This document shows, piece after piece, positions 43,218 to 51,785 of a stretch of DNA of 64,000 bases. Source of the DNA: JBQTII01 sp052387905 (GTDB lineage: Bacteria > Actinomycetota > Actinomycetes > Sporichthyales > Sporichthyaceae); NCBI GenBank assembly GCA_052387905.1, contig JBQTIR010000005.1, forward strand, positions 124,001-188,000, read 5' to 3'. Within the stretch, counting starts at the first letter, position 1. Each line of letters starts with the position of its first letter. The notes under the pieces are model-generated. The model ran no database searches. It saw only the letters and a list, made by a program, of their open reading frames with translations, and was not told where the DNA came from. The position numbers and the translations under genes were made by a program.

Positions 43218-43697
43218 ATGGCTCAGGGTCAGGTACGCATCGCGTGGACCGGGCCAATCTGGTGCGCGCTGATCCTCGGCGGTGTCGGCGCCTGCGGTGA
43301 CGACGACACCCCACCAGCAGTGGCGCCAACGACGGTCCCCGCGAGTCCGTCAGACCTCCCGGCCGACGTCTCATCGCCCTCTCCGGCTGAGCGGATTCTT
43401 TCGGTCCGAGACTGGCGCTTGCTTTCCATCTCCGCTGACGGGCGCACATTGAGAATCGCTGTCGACAGCCGCGATTGCGACTCAGATCCGCAACTTAACT
43501 CTGCTGAGACGGGTAAAGCCGTGGAGATTGAGACGGGTGCGTATATCCGCGGCAAGGACTGCGCTCAGCTCCCCAAGTCAAAATGGGAGGAACTAGACTT
43601 GGGCCTTAGGGATCCCTTGGCGACCCGTAAGTTGCTGGGGTGCGTCCCCCGGGACACCGCGATCGACTGCAGGACAGGCAAGCTCCGCAGAGGATGA
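43218..43697 (+). CDS. Putative lipoprotein
   Basis: 159-residue protein with an N-terminal hydrophobic stretch and the lipobox GGVGACGDDD, so it should be lipidated at that cysteine and face outward. A Pro/Ser/Thr-rich spacer (TTVPASPSDLPADVSSPSPA) leads to a small domain with four cysteines (RDCDSD; GKDCAQ; LGCVPR; IDCRTG). I do not recognise the family. Composition is less GC-rich than its neighbours. Its stop overlaps the ATG of the MFS gene by 4 bp. Confidence 0.65.
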   Translation: MAQGQVRIAWTGPIWCALILGGVGACGDDDTPPAVAPTTVPASPSDLPADVSSPSPAERILSVRDWRLLSISADGRTLRIAVDSRDCDSDPQLNSAETGKAVEIETGAYIRGKDCAQLPKSKWEELDLGLRDPLATRKLLGCVPRDTAIDCRTGKLRRG

Positions 43698-45040
43698 CCG
43701 ACAGGAGGGCTGGCAGCGCCTACCCTCGCTTGGTGGCCTCGCTTTCGGATCTGCGCGCGGTGCTCGCGCACCGGGATTTCCGGCGGCTGTTCGCGACGAG
43801 GCTCAGCGCCCAGGCCAGTGACGGCGCCTTCCAGGTCGCGTTGGCCTCCTACGTCTTCTTCTCCCCCGAGCGCGCGGGATCGGCGCAGTCGGCGGCGGCG
43901 ACCTTCGCGGTGCTGTTGCTGCCGTACACGATCGTCGGGCCGTTCGCCGGGGTGTTCCTGGACCGTTGGCGGCGCCGGCAGATCCTGCTGGTCGCCAATC
44001 TGATCCGCGCCGGGCTCGTCTGCCTCGTCGCCGCTATCGCCGCGAGTGGCACGACCGGGCCCGCGCTCTACGGCACGGCACTGGTCGCGATCTCGGTCAA
44101 CCGCTTCTTTCTCACCGCGCTCTCGGCCGCATTGCCCCGCGTCGTCACCCGCGAGGAACTGGTGATGGCGAACTCGGTCTCTGTCACCTCGGGCTCGCTG
44201 GCCGCGATGGCCGGCGGCGGAATCGGCTTAGCGCTCGGACTCCTCGTCGAAGGCTCCGGCGGGGACTCCGTGCTGATGCTCTGTGCCGCCTTGGGGTACC
44301 TGGTGTCCGCGCAGCTGGCGACGAGGATGGACCGCGACCTGCTCGGCCCGGACCTGCGCGCCGCGAGTCCCGCGGTGCGCGATGCGGTCCGCCATGTCGC
44401 GGCGGGGTTGGCGGAAGGGGCAACGCACATCTGGTCCCGGCGGGCCGCGCGCGATGCGTTGCTCGCCACCGCGGTGCAGCGCTTCTGCTACGGCAGCGCC
44501 GCGATCGCCGCGCTGCTGCTCTACCGCAACAACTTCAACGACCCCGATTCCGACGGCGACGCCGCCCTCGCCGGGCTCGGCGTGGTCTTTGCCGCCGGCG
44601 GGGTGGGCTTCCTGCTCGCCGCGATGGCGACCCCGGCGCTGGTGCACCGCTTCGGCAAGTCGCGGTGCATCGTCGCCGCGCTCACCGTCGCCGGCCTGCT
44701 CGGCTTCGGCCTCAGCGCCCCCTACACCCCGGCCCTGGTCGTGGCCGCCTCCTTCGCCCTCGGCGCCTGCGCGCAGGTGATGAAGATCTGCGTGGACACT
44801 CTCGTGCAGGAGAACGTCGACGACGTGCACCGCGGCCGCGCGTTCGCCCTCTATGACGTGCTGTTCAACCTGGCCTTCGTCGCCGCCGCCGCCACCGCCG
44901 CCGTGACCCTGCCCGACGACGGCGAGTCCTACCCGATGCTCGGCATCGTCAGCGCGCTCTACCTGCTCACGGCCGCGGTCTACGCCGGCACCGACTCCCA
45001 ACACCGCCGCGCCGCCGCACCCAGTACCGAACCCGCGTAA
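43694..45040 (+). CDS. MFS transporter
   Basis: 448-residue major facilitator with about twelve TM helices. Visible features are the N-terminal HRDFRRLFATRLSAQASDGA, the loop 2-3 motif GPFAGVFLDRWRRRQILLVA, and the C-terminal half starting GLGVVFAAGGVGFLLAAM. The family position beside ino1 is kept in some actinomycetes; the substrate is unknown. The ATG at 43694 overlaps the lipoprotein stop (ATGA), so the two are translationally coupled; a GTG at 43733 is the alternative start. Confidence 0.85.
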   Translation: MTDRRAGSAYPRLVASLSDLRAVLAHRDFRRLFATRLSAQASDGAFQVALASYVFFSPERAGSAQSAAATFAVLLLPYTIVGPFAGVFLDRWRRRQILLVANLIRAGLVCLVAAIAASGTTGPALYGTALVAISVNRFFLTALSAALPRVVTREELVMANSVSVTSGSLAAMAGGGIGLALGLLVEGSGGDSVLMLCAALGYLVSAQLATRMDRDLLGPDLRAASPAVRDAVRHVAAGLAEGATHIWSRRAARDALLATAVQRFCYGSAAIAALLLYRNNFNDPDSDGDAALAGLGVVFAAGGVGFLLAAMATPALVHRFGKSRCIVAALTVAGLLGFGLSAPYTPALVVAASFALGACAQVMKICVDTLVQENVDDVHRGRAFALYDVLFNLAFVAAAATAAVTLPDDGESYPMLGIVSALYLLTAAVYAGTDSQHRRAAAPSTEPA

Positions 45041-45190
45041 CCGCGACAGCCGTCATCGTCCGGATTGGACCAGTTTCACCGTTTGCTCCCCGCGGCCTTG
45101 TCTCGCGTGGCAGGCTCCGACCTGCTCGGCCATGGGGGATCGAGCCCCGCAGTTCCTGAGGGATCTGCGACCAACCGTCCGGGGGGACTC

Positions 45191-45823
45191 ATGTTCATTA
45201 CGTCATCGATCTCGCGTGCCTGTGTGGCTGCAGCCCTCAGCATCGTGGCTGTCGGGCTTACCGCGCCGGCGCCCGCATCTGCCGTGGGCGCGCCACTCGA
45301 ACCGGTGTGTGCCAGCGGACAGGATTACACCCTGGTCCACCTCAATTACGAGTTCTGGTCGGTCACCCACGCGAGCCCCTTCCTGGTGGCCTCCTACCAA
45401 GAACACACCGAGACGCGGAGCGCGGACTTCGTCAAGGTGGCCAGTTCCAAGGTGTCGGGGAATGTCGGAATCACCGGTAACGCCTCCGCCTTCATCCGCG
45501 GTGTTCTTGCCCAGGCAGGCGTCGCCGCCGGGGCAAGTGTGGCCAAGGACGTGCAGGAGACCACGCGGGAATCGGTGACCATCACCGACCGGTTCGTGGC
45601 GAACAAGAAGCAACGTCGGTACGCGGCCGCAGCGGCCCGCCGCGTGTACGAGGGCACCTGGGAGCGACGCCACTGCGATGCGGACGGCTACGGCAGTACC
45701 GTGATCACCTCTGGCAAATGGGAGACCTTCTCCGAGCGAGAGGTCCGCGGGTTTGTTCTGTGCAACCGCAACTACCGCTCCGACAGCCTGGAAGGCGCCG
45801 TGTGCACCAGCGCCTACCGCTGA
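45191..45823 (+). CDS. Secreted protein of unknown function
   Basis: 210-residue protein with a clear signal peptide (RACVAAALSIVAVGLTAPAPASA). The mature part has four cysteines (EPVCASGQ; RRHCDADG; VLCNRN; AVCTSAYR), probably two disulfides. A central region is rich in Ala/Val/Ser/Thr (VSGNVGITGNASAFIRGVLA; AAGASVAKDVQET). GGGGGGA precedes the ATG at 45191. It is convergent with oppF. No family recognised. Confidence 0.68.
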   Translation: MFITSSISRACVAAALSIVAVGLTAPAPASAVGAPLEPVCASGQDYTLVHLNYEFWSVTHASPFLVASYQEHTETRSADFVKVASSKVSGNVGITGNASAFIRGVLAQAGVAAGASVAKDVQETTRESVTITDRFVANKKQRRYAAAAARRVYEGTWERRHCDADGYGSTVITSGKWETFSEREVRGFVLCNRNYRSDSLEGAVCTSAYR

Positions 45824-45835
45824 TTGGAGCCCCGA

Positions 45836-46852
45836 TCACTCCGCAGAGTGGATGATCTCTCGCTCTTCGGCGAAGTGACAGGCGCTCGGGTGGCCGGCGA
45901 CCCGTTCCACCAACTCGGGGACCTCGCTGGCGCAGATGTCAGCGGCCTTCCAGCATCGCGTGCGGAACCGACAACCTGACGGTGGGTTAGCCGGGCTTGG
46001 CACGTCGCCGGTCAAGCGGATCACGACCCGCTGACCGCGCTGCGACGGGTCCGGGACGGGAACCGCGGAGAGCAGCGCCTGGGTGTACGGGTGGACCGGG
46101 TGTTCGTAGATCTCGACGTCAGTTCCGATCTCGGCAATCCGCCCGAGGTACATCACCGCGACGCGATCCGAGAGATGCCGCACGACAGACAGATCGTGGG
46201 CGATGAAGATGAAAGAGAGCCCGAGTTCACCCTGCAGGCGTTCGAGCAGATTCATCACCTGGGCCTGGATCGACACGTCCAGGGCCGACACCGGCTCGTC
46301 ACAGATGATGATCTCCGGCCGCAACGCGAGCGCGCGTGCGATGCCGATGCGTTGGCGTTGACCACCGGAGAACTGGTGCGGATAGCGGTTGATGTGCTCC
46401 GGGTTCAGGCCGACGAGGTCGAGCAGCTCCTTGACCTTCGCCTGGCGGTCCCCCTTGGGTGCAACCTCAGGATGGATCTCAAAGGGCTCTCCGACGATGT
46501 CGGCAACCGTCATACGAGGATTGAGTGAAGAGTAGGGGTCCTGCATGACGAGCTGGATCTGCCGGCGCAGCGCACGCTGGGCCCCACCGCGCAGGGTGAA
46601 GATGTCCTCGCCGTTGTAGTACGCGTGGCCCGAGGTCGGCGTCTCCAGGCCCATCAGCAACTTGGCGACCGTGGACTTGCCACAGCCGGACTCCCCGACC
46701 AGACCGAGGGTCTCCCCCCGCCGCAGGTCGAAGCTCACCCCGTCGACGGCTTGCACGGCGCCGACCTTGCGCCGCAGCACCACACCCTGCGTAATCGGGA
46801 AATGCTTGACGAGGTCACGGACCTCCAGGACAACCTCACTTGGCATCGCCAT
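45836..46852 (-). CDS. oppF: Oligopeptide/dipeptide ABC transporter ATP-binding protein (OppF-like)
   Basis: 338-residue ATPase of the Opp/Dpp importer. Walker A is GLVGESGCGKST, the Q-loop VMQDPYSSLNPRMTV, the signature FSGGQRQRIGIARAL, Walker B IIICDEPVSALD and the switch His IAHDLSVVRHL. The C-terminal oligopeptide-transporter region has PSGCRFRTRCWKA ... ICASEVPELV, the iron-sulfur-type cysteine pattern of this family. The ATG at 46852 (GGAGGT upstream) overlaps the oppD stop. It is last in the oppABCDF order. Confidence 0.93.
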   Translation of the reverse strand: MAMPSEVVLEVRDLVKHFPITQGVVLRRKVGAVQAVDGVSFDLRRGETLGLVGESGCGKSTVAKLLMGLETPTSGHAYYNGEDIFTLRGGAQRALRRQIQLVMQDPYSSLNPRMTVADIVGEPFEIHPEVAPKGDRQAKVKELLDLVGLNPEHINRYPHQFSGGQRQRIGIARALALRPEIIICDEPVSALDVSIQAQVMNLLERLQGELGLSFIFIAHDLSVVRHLSDRVAVMYLGRIAEIGTDVEIYEHPVHPYTQALLSAVPVPDPSQRGQRVVIRLTGDVPSPANPPSGCRFRTRCWKAADICASEVPELVERVAGHPSACHFAEEREIIHSAE

Positions 46853-47870
46853 CGAGCACCTCCGCCCAGTAGTGGCAAGCGCTGCCGCGTCCGGGCGAGA
46901 TCGAGTACAGCGGCGGAGAGTCCCGTTCGCATCGCGACGTCCGGCGGGAACACCGCGGATGGAACGCACACCCGGACGGCATACGGGTCAGGGTCGGGGG
47001 GAGTCCCTTGATCACCGAGATGTCCTGGCCCTTGAGATCCAAGCGAGGAATCGAGCCGAGCAAACCCTTCGTATAGGGGTGCGCGGGATTCGCATACAGA
47101 TCGTGGACGCTGGCCTCTTCCACGATTCGACCCGCGTACATCACCGCGCAGCGGTCGGCGACGTCGGCGACGACCCCTAAGTCATGCGTGATCAGGATCA
47201 GGCCCATCCCCGACTCACGTTGGAGTTCGGCCAACAGATCCATCACCTGGGCCTGAACCGTGACGTCCAGGGCGGTCGTCGGCTCGTCGGCGATCAGCAA
47301 ATCCGGTTCCAAGGCAATCGACATGGCGATCATCACGCGCTGGCGCATTCCGCCGGAGAACTGGTGCGGATAATCGTTGACGCGTTCCTTCGCCGAGGGG
47401 ATCTTGACCCGGTCCATCATCTCGATCGCTCGGCGCTTGGCGTCCTGTCGCGAGAGCCCTTGGTGGACGCGGAACATCTCGCCGATTTGCCATCCCACCG
47501 TGAACACCGGGTTCAACGCAGAGAGCGCATCCTGGAAGACCATCGCCATCTGGGTACCGCGCAGCTTGCGGCGCGCATCCTTGTCCAGGGTGAGAATGTC
47601 CTGTCCCCGAAAACGCACCTGGCCCCCCGTCACGAATCCTGGGGGGGTGTCGAGGATGCCCATGATTGCCTGGGCGGTCACGCTTTTCCCGCAACCGGAC
47701 TCACCCAGCACGGCGAGGGTCTCACCCTTGTCGACGCTGTAGCTCACTCCGTTGACGGCCCTCGCTACGCCCTCGCGGGTACGGAACTCAACCTGCAGAG
47801 CGTCGACCTCAAGGAGTGGACCCGTGTGCTTGCTCAGCGGCACAGGAGTGACGTCGTGGGCGGTGGACAT
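46836..47870 (-). CDS. oppD: Oligopeptide/dipeptide ABC transporter ATP-binding protein (OppD-like)
   Basis: 344-residue ATPase partner of OppF. Walker A is AVLGESGCGKSVTAQ, the Q-loop VFQDALSALNPVFTV, the signature FSGGMRQRVMIAMSI, Walker B LLIADEPTTALD and the switch ITHDLGVVADV. The C-terminal cysteine motif PSGCAFHPRCSRRTSRC is intact. It starts 15 bp after oppC and its 3' end overlaps oppF, so D and F are coupled. Confidence 0.93.
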   Translation of the reverse strand: MSTAHDVTPVPLSKHTGPLLEVDALQVEFRTREGVARAVNGVSYSVDKGETLAVLGESGCGKSVTAQAIMGILDTPPGFVTGGQVRFRGQDILTLDKDARRKLRGTQMAMVFQDALSALNPVFTVGWQIGEMFRVHQGLSRQDAKRRAIEMMDRVKIPSAKERVNDYPHQFSGGMRQRVMIAMSIALEPDLLIADEPTTALDVTVQAQVMDLLAELQRESGMGLILITHDLGVVADVADRCAVMYAGRIVEEASVHDLYANPAHPYTKGLLGSIPRLDLKGQDISVIKGLPPTLTRMPSGCAFHPRCSRRTSRCERDSPPLYSISPGRGSACHYWAEVLDGDAK

Positions 47871-47885
47871 CGCAGCAGGCCTCGG

Positions 47886-48815
47886 CTATCGCAGTTTGGG
47901 ATCGAGAGCGTCGCGCACGGCATCGCCGAGCATGATGAAGGCGAGGACCGTGATGGACAGGAACATGGCGGGGAAGGCGAGCATGTGCGGGTCGCTGCGC
48001 AGGAAGTCCTGTGCGTCCGAGATGTCCACGCCCCACGACACGACGGGTGCCCGCAATCCGACTCCGAGGAAGGACAGGGTCGCTTCGGCGCCGATGAACC
48101 CCCCGAGCGCGATGGTTGCGTACACGATGGCGGGCTGGACGGCATTAGGCAGCACGTGCTTGAGCAGGATCCGTCGCGGTGAGGCACCCAACGCTCTGGC
48201 CGCTGCCACGTAGTCCGCATTGCGCACCTGCAGCGTCGCAGACCTCGTCAGACGCATCATCGACGGCCACCCAAGGATGGACAGCGCAAGGACCACCTTC
48301 AACACCGGTATCCAGAAACTTCGCTGATCGCCGGAGGGAACCGAGGCCAACACGATGATGGCGCCGAGCACGAACGGGATACCGAAGAACACGTCAGCGA
48401 CCCGGGAGACCGCCGTGTCCACCCGCGCCCCGAAGTAACCTGCGACCATGCCGAGCGTGACGCCGATCAGGAAGATCACGATGGCCGCGAGGGTGCCGAC
48501 GAGGATCGATGCTCGCGCCCCATAGATGGTCCGGGAGAAGACGTCGCAGCCCTGGACGGTGTAACCGAACCACGCATCGCCCGACGGGCCCTGCCGACTG
48601 AGCCCCGCTTGACAGTCCTCCCGGGGGCTGCGGTTGGTGAACAGGGACGGGAACGCAGCCATCACAAGCAGAATCAGGATGACCACGGCCGAGAAGATCG
48701 CGATCGGATTGCGGCGCAGGTCCTCCCAGGCGTCCTGTCCCAGCGAACGCGGCGCGGTTGACTCGGCCATTTCGCGCGGCGATGCGGCGACGGCCGCAGC
48801 TTCCATCTCACTCAT
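47886..48815 (-). CDS. oppC: Oligopeptide/dipeptide ABC transporter permease (OppC-like)
   Basis: 309-residue permease with an N-terminal cytoplasmic tail, one early helix (IFSAVVILILLVMAAFPSLF), a large outside loop and five core helices. The EAA loop is ADYVAAARALGASPRRILLK. The loop has two cysteines (REDCQAGL and VQGCDVFSR). The ATG at 48815 overlaps the oppB stop by 8 bp. It forms the membrane pore with OppB. Confidence 0.92.
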   Translation of the reverse strand: MSEMEAAAVAASPREMAESTAPRSLGQDAWEDLRRNPIAIFSAVVILILLVMAAFPSLFTNRSPREDCQAGLSRQGPSGDAWFGYTVQGCDVFSRTIYGARASILVGTLAAIVIFLIGVTLGMVAGYFGARVDTAVSRVADVFFGIPFVLGAIIVLASVPSGDQRSFWIPVLKVVLALSILGWPSMMRLTRSATLQVRNADYVAAARALGASPRRILLKHVLPNAVQPAIVYATIALGGFIGAEATLSFLGVGLRAPVVSWGVDISDAQDFLRSDPHMLAFPAMFLSITVLAFIMLGDAVRDALDPKLR

Positions 48816-49731
48816 AACGGATCCTCGGGTCCAGGACCGCATACAGCAGGTCCACGAACAGATTGACCAGCAGGAAGATGAGGACCAAGACGGTGACGAC
48901 TCCCACCACCGTGGCTCCTTCCCGCTGGCGAATGCTGTCGTAGACCAGCCCGCCGATCCCCCGGATGCCGAAGATGCCCTCGGTCACCACAGCGCCGCCC
49001 AGCAGCGTCCCGAAGTCGGAACCAAGGGACGTGACGACGGGGATCATGGAGTTGCGCAGGGCATGGATGCCGATCACCCGCCGTTCCGGCATTCCCTTGG
49101 CGCGTGCAGTACGGACGTAATCGGCGCGCAAGTTTTCCGACAGGCTCGAGCGGGTGATCCGGCTGACGTAGGCCAGCGACAACGCCGCTACCACCAACCC
49201 CGGCATGATGAGTTGGCCCCACGTGCCGTCAGTTGCTGTCACCGGGAAAATATCCAGGCGGTGCCCGAGGATCCACTGTCCAAGGGTTCCGATCACGAAG
49301 ACCGGGAGCGAGATCAGGAACAGGGTGAAGATCAAGACTCCACGATCAATGGCACCACCGCGCCGGATCCCGGACAGGATTCCCGATCCGATTCCCGCCA
49401 GCGCGATGAAGATCAAGGCAATGACCGCCAGCTTCACCGTAGCCGGATAGGCGTCGCGGATCAGATCGGTGACCTTCTCCCCAGAGGATGTGGTTCCGAA
49501 GTCACCGGTCAGCAAATTGCCCATGTAGTACAGGTACTGGATCGGCAGCGGGTCACTCAGATGTAAGCGCTCGGTCTCGGCTGCGATGAACTCCGCGGGA
49601 CATTTGCGCTCGCCGCACTTACCGGCCAGGGGGTCGCCAGGAAGGGCGTAGACCATCGCGAAGATCAGGAACGTAGCCCCGATGACAACGAAGATCATCT
49701 GGAGCAAGCGGCGGGCTACGTAGCGACCCAT
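48808..49731 (-). CDS. oppB: Oligopeptide/dipeptide ABC transporter permease (OppB-like)
   Basis: 307-residue permease with six helices, starting MGRYVARRLLQMIFVVIGAT. The periplasmic loop carries CGERKCPAEF, and the EAA loop is NLRADYVRTARAKGMPERRV. It ends VDLLYAVLDPRIRYE and overlaps oppC by 8 bp. It lies 143 bp after oppA across a hairpin (49830-49862) that may reduce permease expression relative to the binding protein. Confidence 0.93.
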   Translation of the reverse strand: MGRYVARRLLQMIFVVIGATFLIFAMVYALPGDPLAGKCGERKCPAEFIAAETERLHLSDPLPIQYLYYMGNLLTGDFGTTSSGEKVTDLIRDAYPATVKLAVIALIFIALAGIGSGILSGIRRGGAIDRGVLIFTLFLISLPVFVIGTLGQWILGHRLDIFPVTATDGTWGQLIMPGLVVAALSLAYVSRITRSSLSENLRADYVRTARAKGMPERRVIGIHALRNSMIPVVTSLGSDFGTLLGGAVVTEGIFGIRGIGGLVYDSIRQREGATVVGVVTVLVLIFLLVNLFVDLLYAVLDPRIRYE

Positions 49732-49829
49732 GCCGACCTCCTCCGCGTTGCCGACGAGCTTAGGTGTCGGGCGACGGACCCCAGGCTAGAGGTCTCTTAC
49801 CTAACGGGGTCACCCCTGGGCGGGGAATG

Positions 49830-49862
49830 CAGGTGGCCCCCGCCTTAGCTGGGGGCCACCTG
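49830..49862 (-). terminator. Hairpin between oppA and oppB (partial terminator)
   Basis: 12-bp perfect arms CAGGTGGCCCCC / GGGGGCCACCTG with a 9-nt loop, 12 bp after the oppA stop. In binding-protein-first ABC operons such a hairpin commonly protects the first mRNA segment or terminates part of transcription. Confidence 0.75.
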
Positions 49863-49874
49863 GTGGATCCGGAC

Positions 49875-51590
49875 TCAGACCACGGAGACCGACGTGAGGT
49901 CGTAGGTCCCGAAGACCGTCAGCTTGACGTTGGTCACCTTCTCCGAGTGACCCACGACCACTGAGGAGTACCACAGCGGAATAACGGGCATCCCGACCTT
50001 CAACAGAGCCTCGGCCTGCTGATAGGTGGCGAAGACGTCTGCCTCGTCAGCCTCCGACGCCGCCTGCGCGAGCAGCATGTCGAAAGCCGGATCGGAGTAG
50101 AGCCCGTCGTTGGATGACGCGCCGGTCTTGTAGAGCGGTTCGAGGAAGTTCTCGATCGAGGGGTAGTCCATCTGCCAGCCGGTGCGGAACATGCCCTTCT
50201 GTTCGCGGGCCTCGACCGCAGTGCGGAAAGTGGCGAAGTCGACCACCGGTGTCGCGATGCACTCGACGTCGAGGTTGTTCTTGATCTGGTTGCAGACACC
50301 CTCGGTCCACGTCTTGTGGTCTCCGTCGGCGTTGTAGGACAGCGACATCGTTCCGGGGAAGCCACCCGCTTCGGCAAGCAGTGCCTTAGCGCGCACGGGA
50401 TCGAAATCGCACAGGTCCCCGCAGGCGCCGGCCTTGTACCCGCCGGCCACCGGCGCGACCCACCCGGTGGCGGGCTTGCGGTCGGGGAAGGCAAGGTTGA
50501 TGACCGCCTGGCGGTCAATCGCCAGCGAGATCGCCTGACGGATCTTCACATTGTCGTAGGCGGGGTCGGTGGTCTTCGGCGGGAAGGTGATGGTCTGGAT
50601 GACTCCGGCCTCACGACGCACGAATCGCTCACCGAGGTCGTCGCGGAAGATCCCCGACACCAGCTTCGCCGAAGGGATCTGGCGGTTGATGTCGAGCTGA
50701 TTGGCCACAACCTGCTCGTAACCCGGGTTCGGGTCGATGACCACGAAGGTGACCTTGTCGACGTGCGGCTTACCCACCCGATCGTAGGTCGAGTCCTTGA
50801 CCAGCACGGACTCGCGGTTCGGGTCGTACTTCTCCATCTTGAACGGCCCGGCTCCGATCGGCTTCTTGCCGAACGCCTTGCCGTCGTCGGTGAAGAACGA
50901 CTCCGGCAGCGGTGCGAACGCGGTGTAGCCCAACCGCTGCGCGAAGGTCGAACCCTTCTCCGCCAGCTTGATGGTGAAGGTGCTCGGGTTGACCACCTTC
51001 AGGCCCGACATGACATCAGCCTTGGGCTCGGGGGCCTTCTTCGGGCCCTCCTCGCCATCGGGGTCTTCCGGGTTGACGTCCGTGTAGCCGTCGATCGGCG
51101 CGAAGAACGTGGAGGCGAGGTAGGCCTGCTTGGCGTTGGCGCTGAAGTTCCAGGCGTCGACAAAACTCTTGGCGTCAACGGCGGTGCCGTCGTGGAACTT
51201 CACGCCCTTCTTCAGCTTGACGGTGAAGGTGAGGTTGTCCTTCGTCTCGATCGATTCGGCGATGTCGTTCTCTGCCTCGGCCGTGTCTGGGTTATAACGG
51301 ACCAGCCGCGCCGTGATCACGTCCAGCATGTTTCCGCCACAGGTTTCGACGGTGTCGGCGGGGATGAGCGGACGGGCCGGTTTGCAGCCCTCGACCTTGA
51401 TTTCCCCACCCTCCTTGACAGGGCCGGTCAGGCTGCCACCCTCGAACGCCGGGTTCGCCACAGCTGCGTTCACATCGCCGGCGCCGGCGCCGGCGCCGTC
51501 GGCCTCGTCATCCCCGCCGCAGCCGGCCACGACCAGCATCCCGGCCAGCCCCAGCACCACCAGCCGCTGGCTTCGCTTGTTCACCCGCAT
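49875..51590 (-). CDS. oppA: Oligopeptide/dipeptide-binding lipoprotein (OppA-like, SBP family 5)
   Basis: 571-residue substrate-binding lipoprotein. The ATG at 51590 (GGAAGG upstream) gives a signal peptide ending in LVVAGCGGDDE, the lipobox. Family-5 features are the early block EGCKPARPLIPADTVETCGG, KDNLTFTVKLKKGVKFHDGT, FKMEKYDPNRESVLVKDSTY and VKIRQAISLAIDRQAVINLA. It captures peptides (or similar) for the OppBCDF importer. Cysteine pairs such as CGDLCDF suggest disulfides. It is the first gene of the operon. Confidence 0.93.
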   Translation of the reverse strand: MRVNKRSQRLVVLGLAGMLVVAGCGGDDEADGAGAGAGDVNAAVANPAFEGGSLTGPVKEGGEIKVEGCKPARPLIPADTVETCGGNMLDVITARLVRYNPDTAEAENDIAESIETKDNLTFTVKLKKGVKFHDGTAVDAKSFVDAWNFSANAKQAYLASTFFAPIDGYTDVNPEDPDGEEGPKKAPEPKADVMSGLKVVNPSTFTIKLAEKGSTFAQRLGYTAFAPLPESFFTDDGKAFGKKPIGAGPFKMEKYDPNRESVLVKDSTYDRVGKPHVDKVTFVVIDPNPGYEQVVANQLDINRQIPSAKLVSGIFRDDLGERFVRREAGVIQTITFPPKTTDPAYDNVKIRQAISLAIDRQAVINLAFPDRKPATGWVAPVAGGYKAGACGDLCDFDPVRAKALLAEAGGFPGTMSLSYNADGDHKTWTEGVCNQIKNNLDVECIATPVVDFATFRTAVEAREQKGMFRTGWQMDYPSIENFLEPLYKTGASSNDGLYSDPAFDMLLAQAASEADEADVFATYQQAEALLKVGMPVIPLWYSSVVVGHSEKVTNVKLTVFGTYDLTSVSVV

Positions 51591-51785
51591 CGGTCCCGTC
51601 CTTCCCACACACGACACCCGGAGTTGGGCACATCTGAGTGCACCGTAGGCCGCTGGAGGCCTGCAACGGCAGAGGGCGTTACCCCTTCGTAGTGGGTTCA
51701 CCCATTTGAACGCCGATTTGACCGATTTGTCCCCACCCAGAAACGAGATCTTCACAGCGCCCCGACAGCCGCCGCAGGCGCCTGA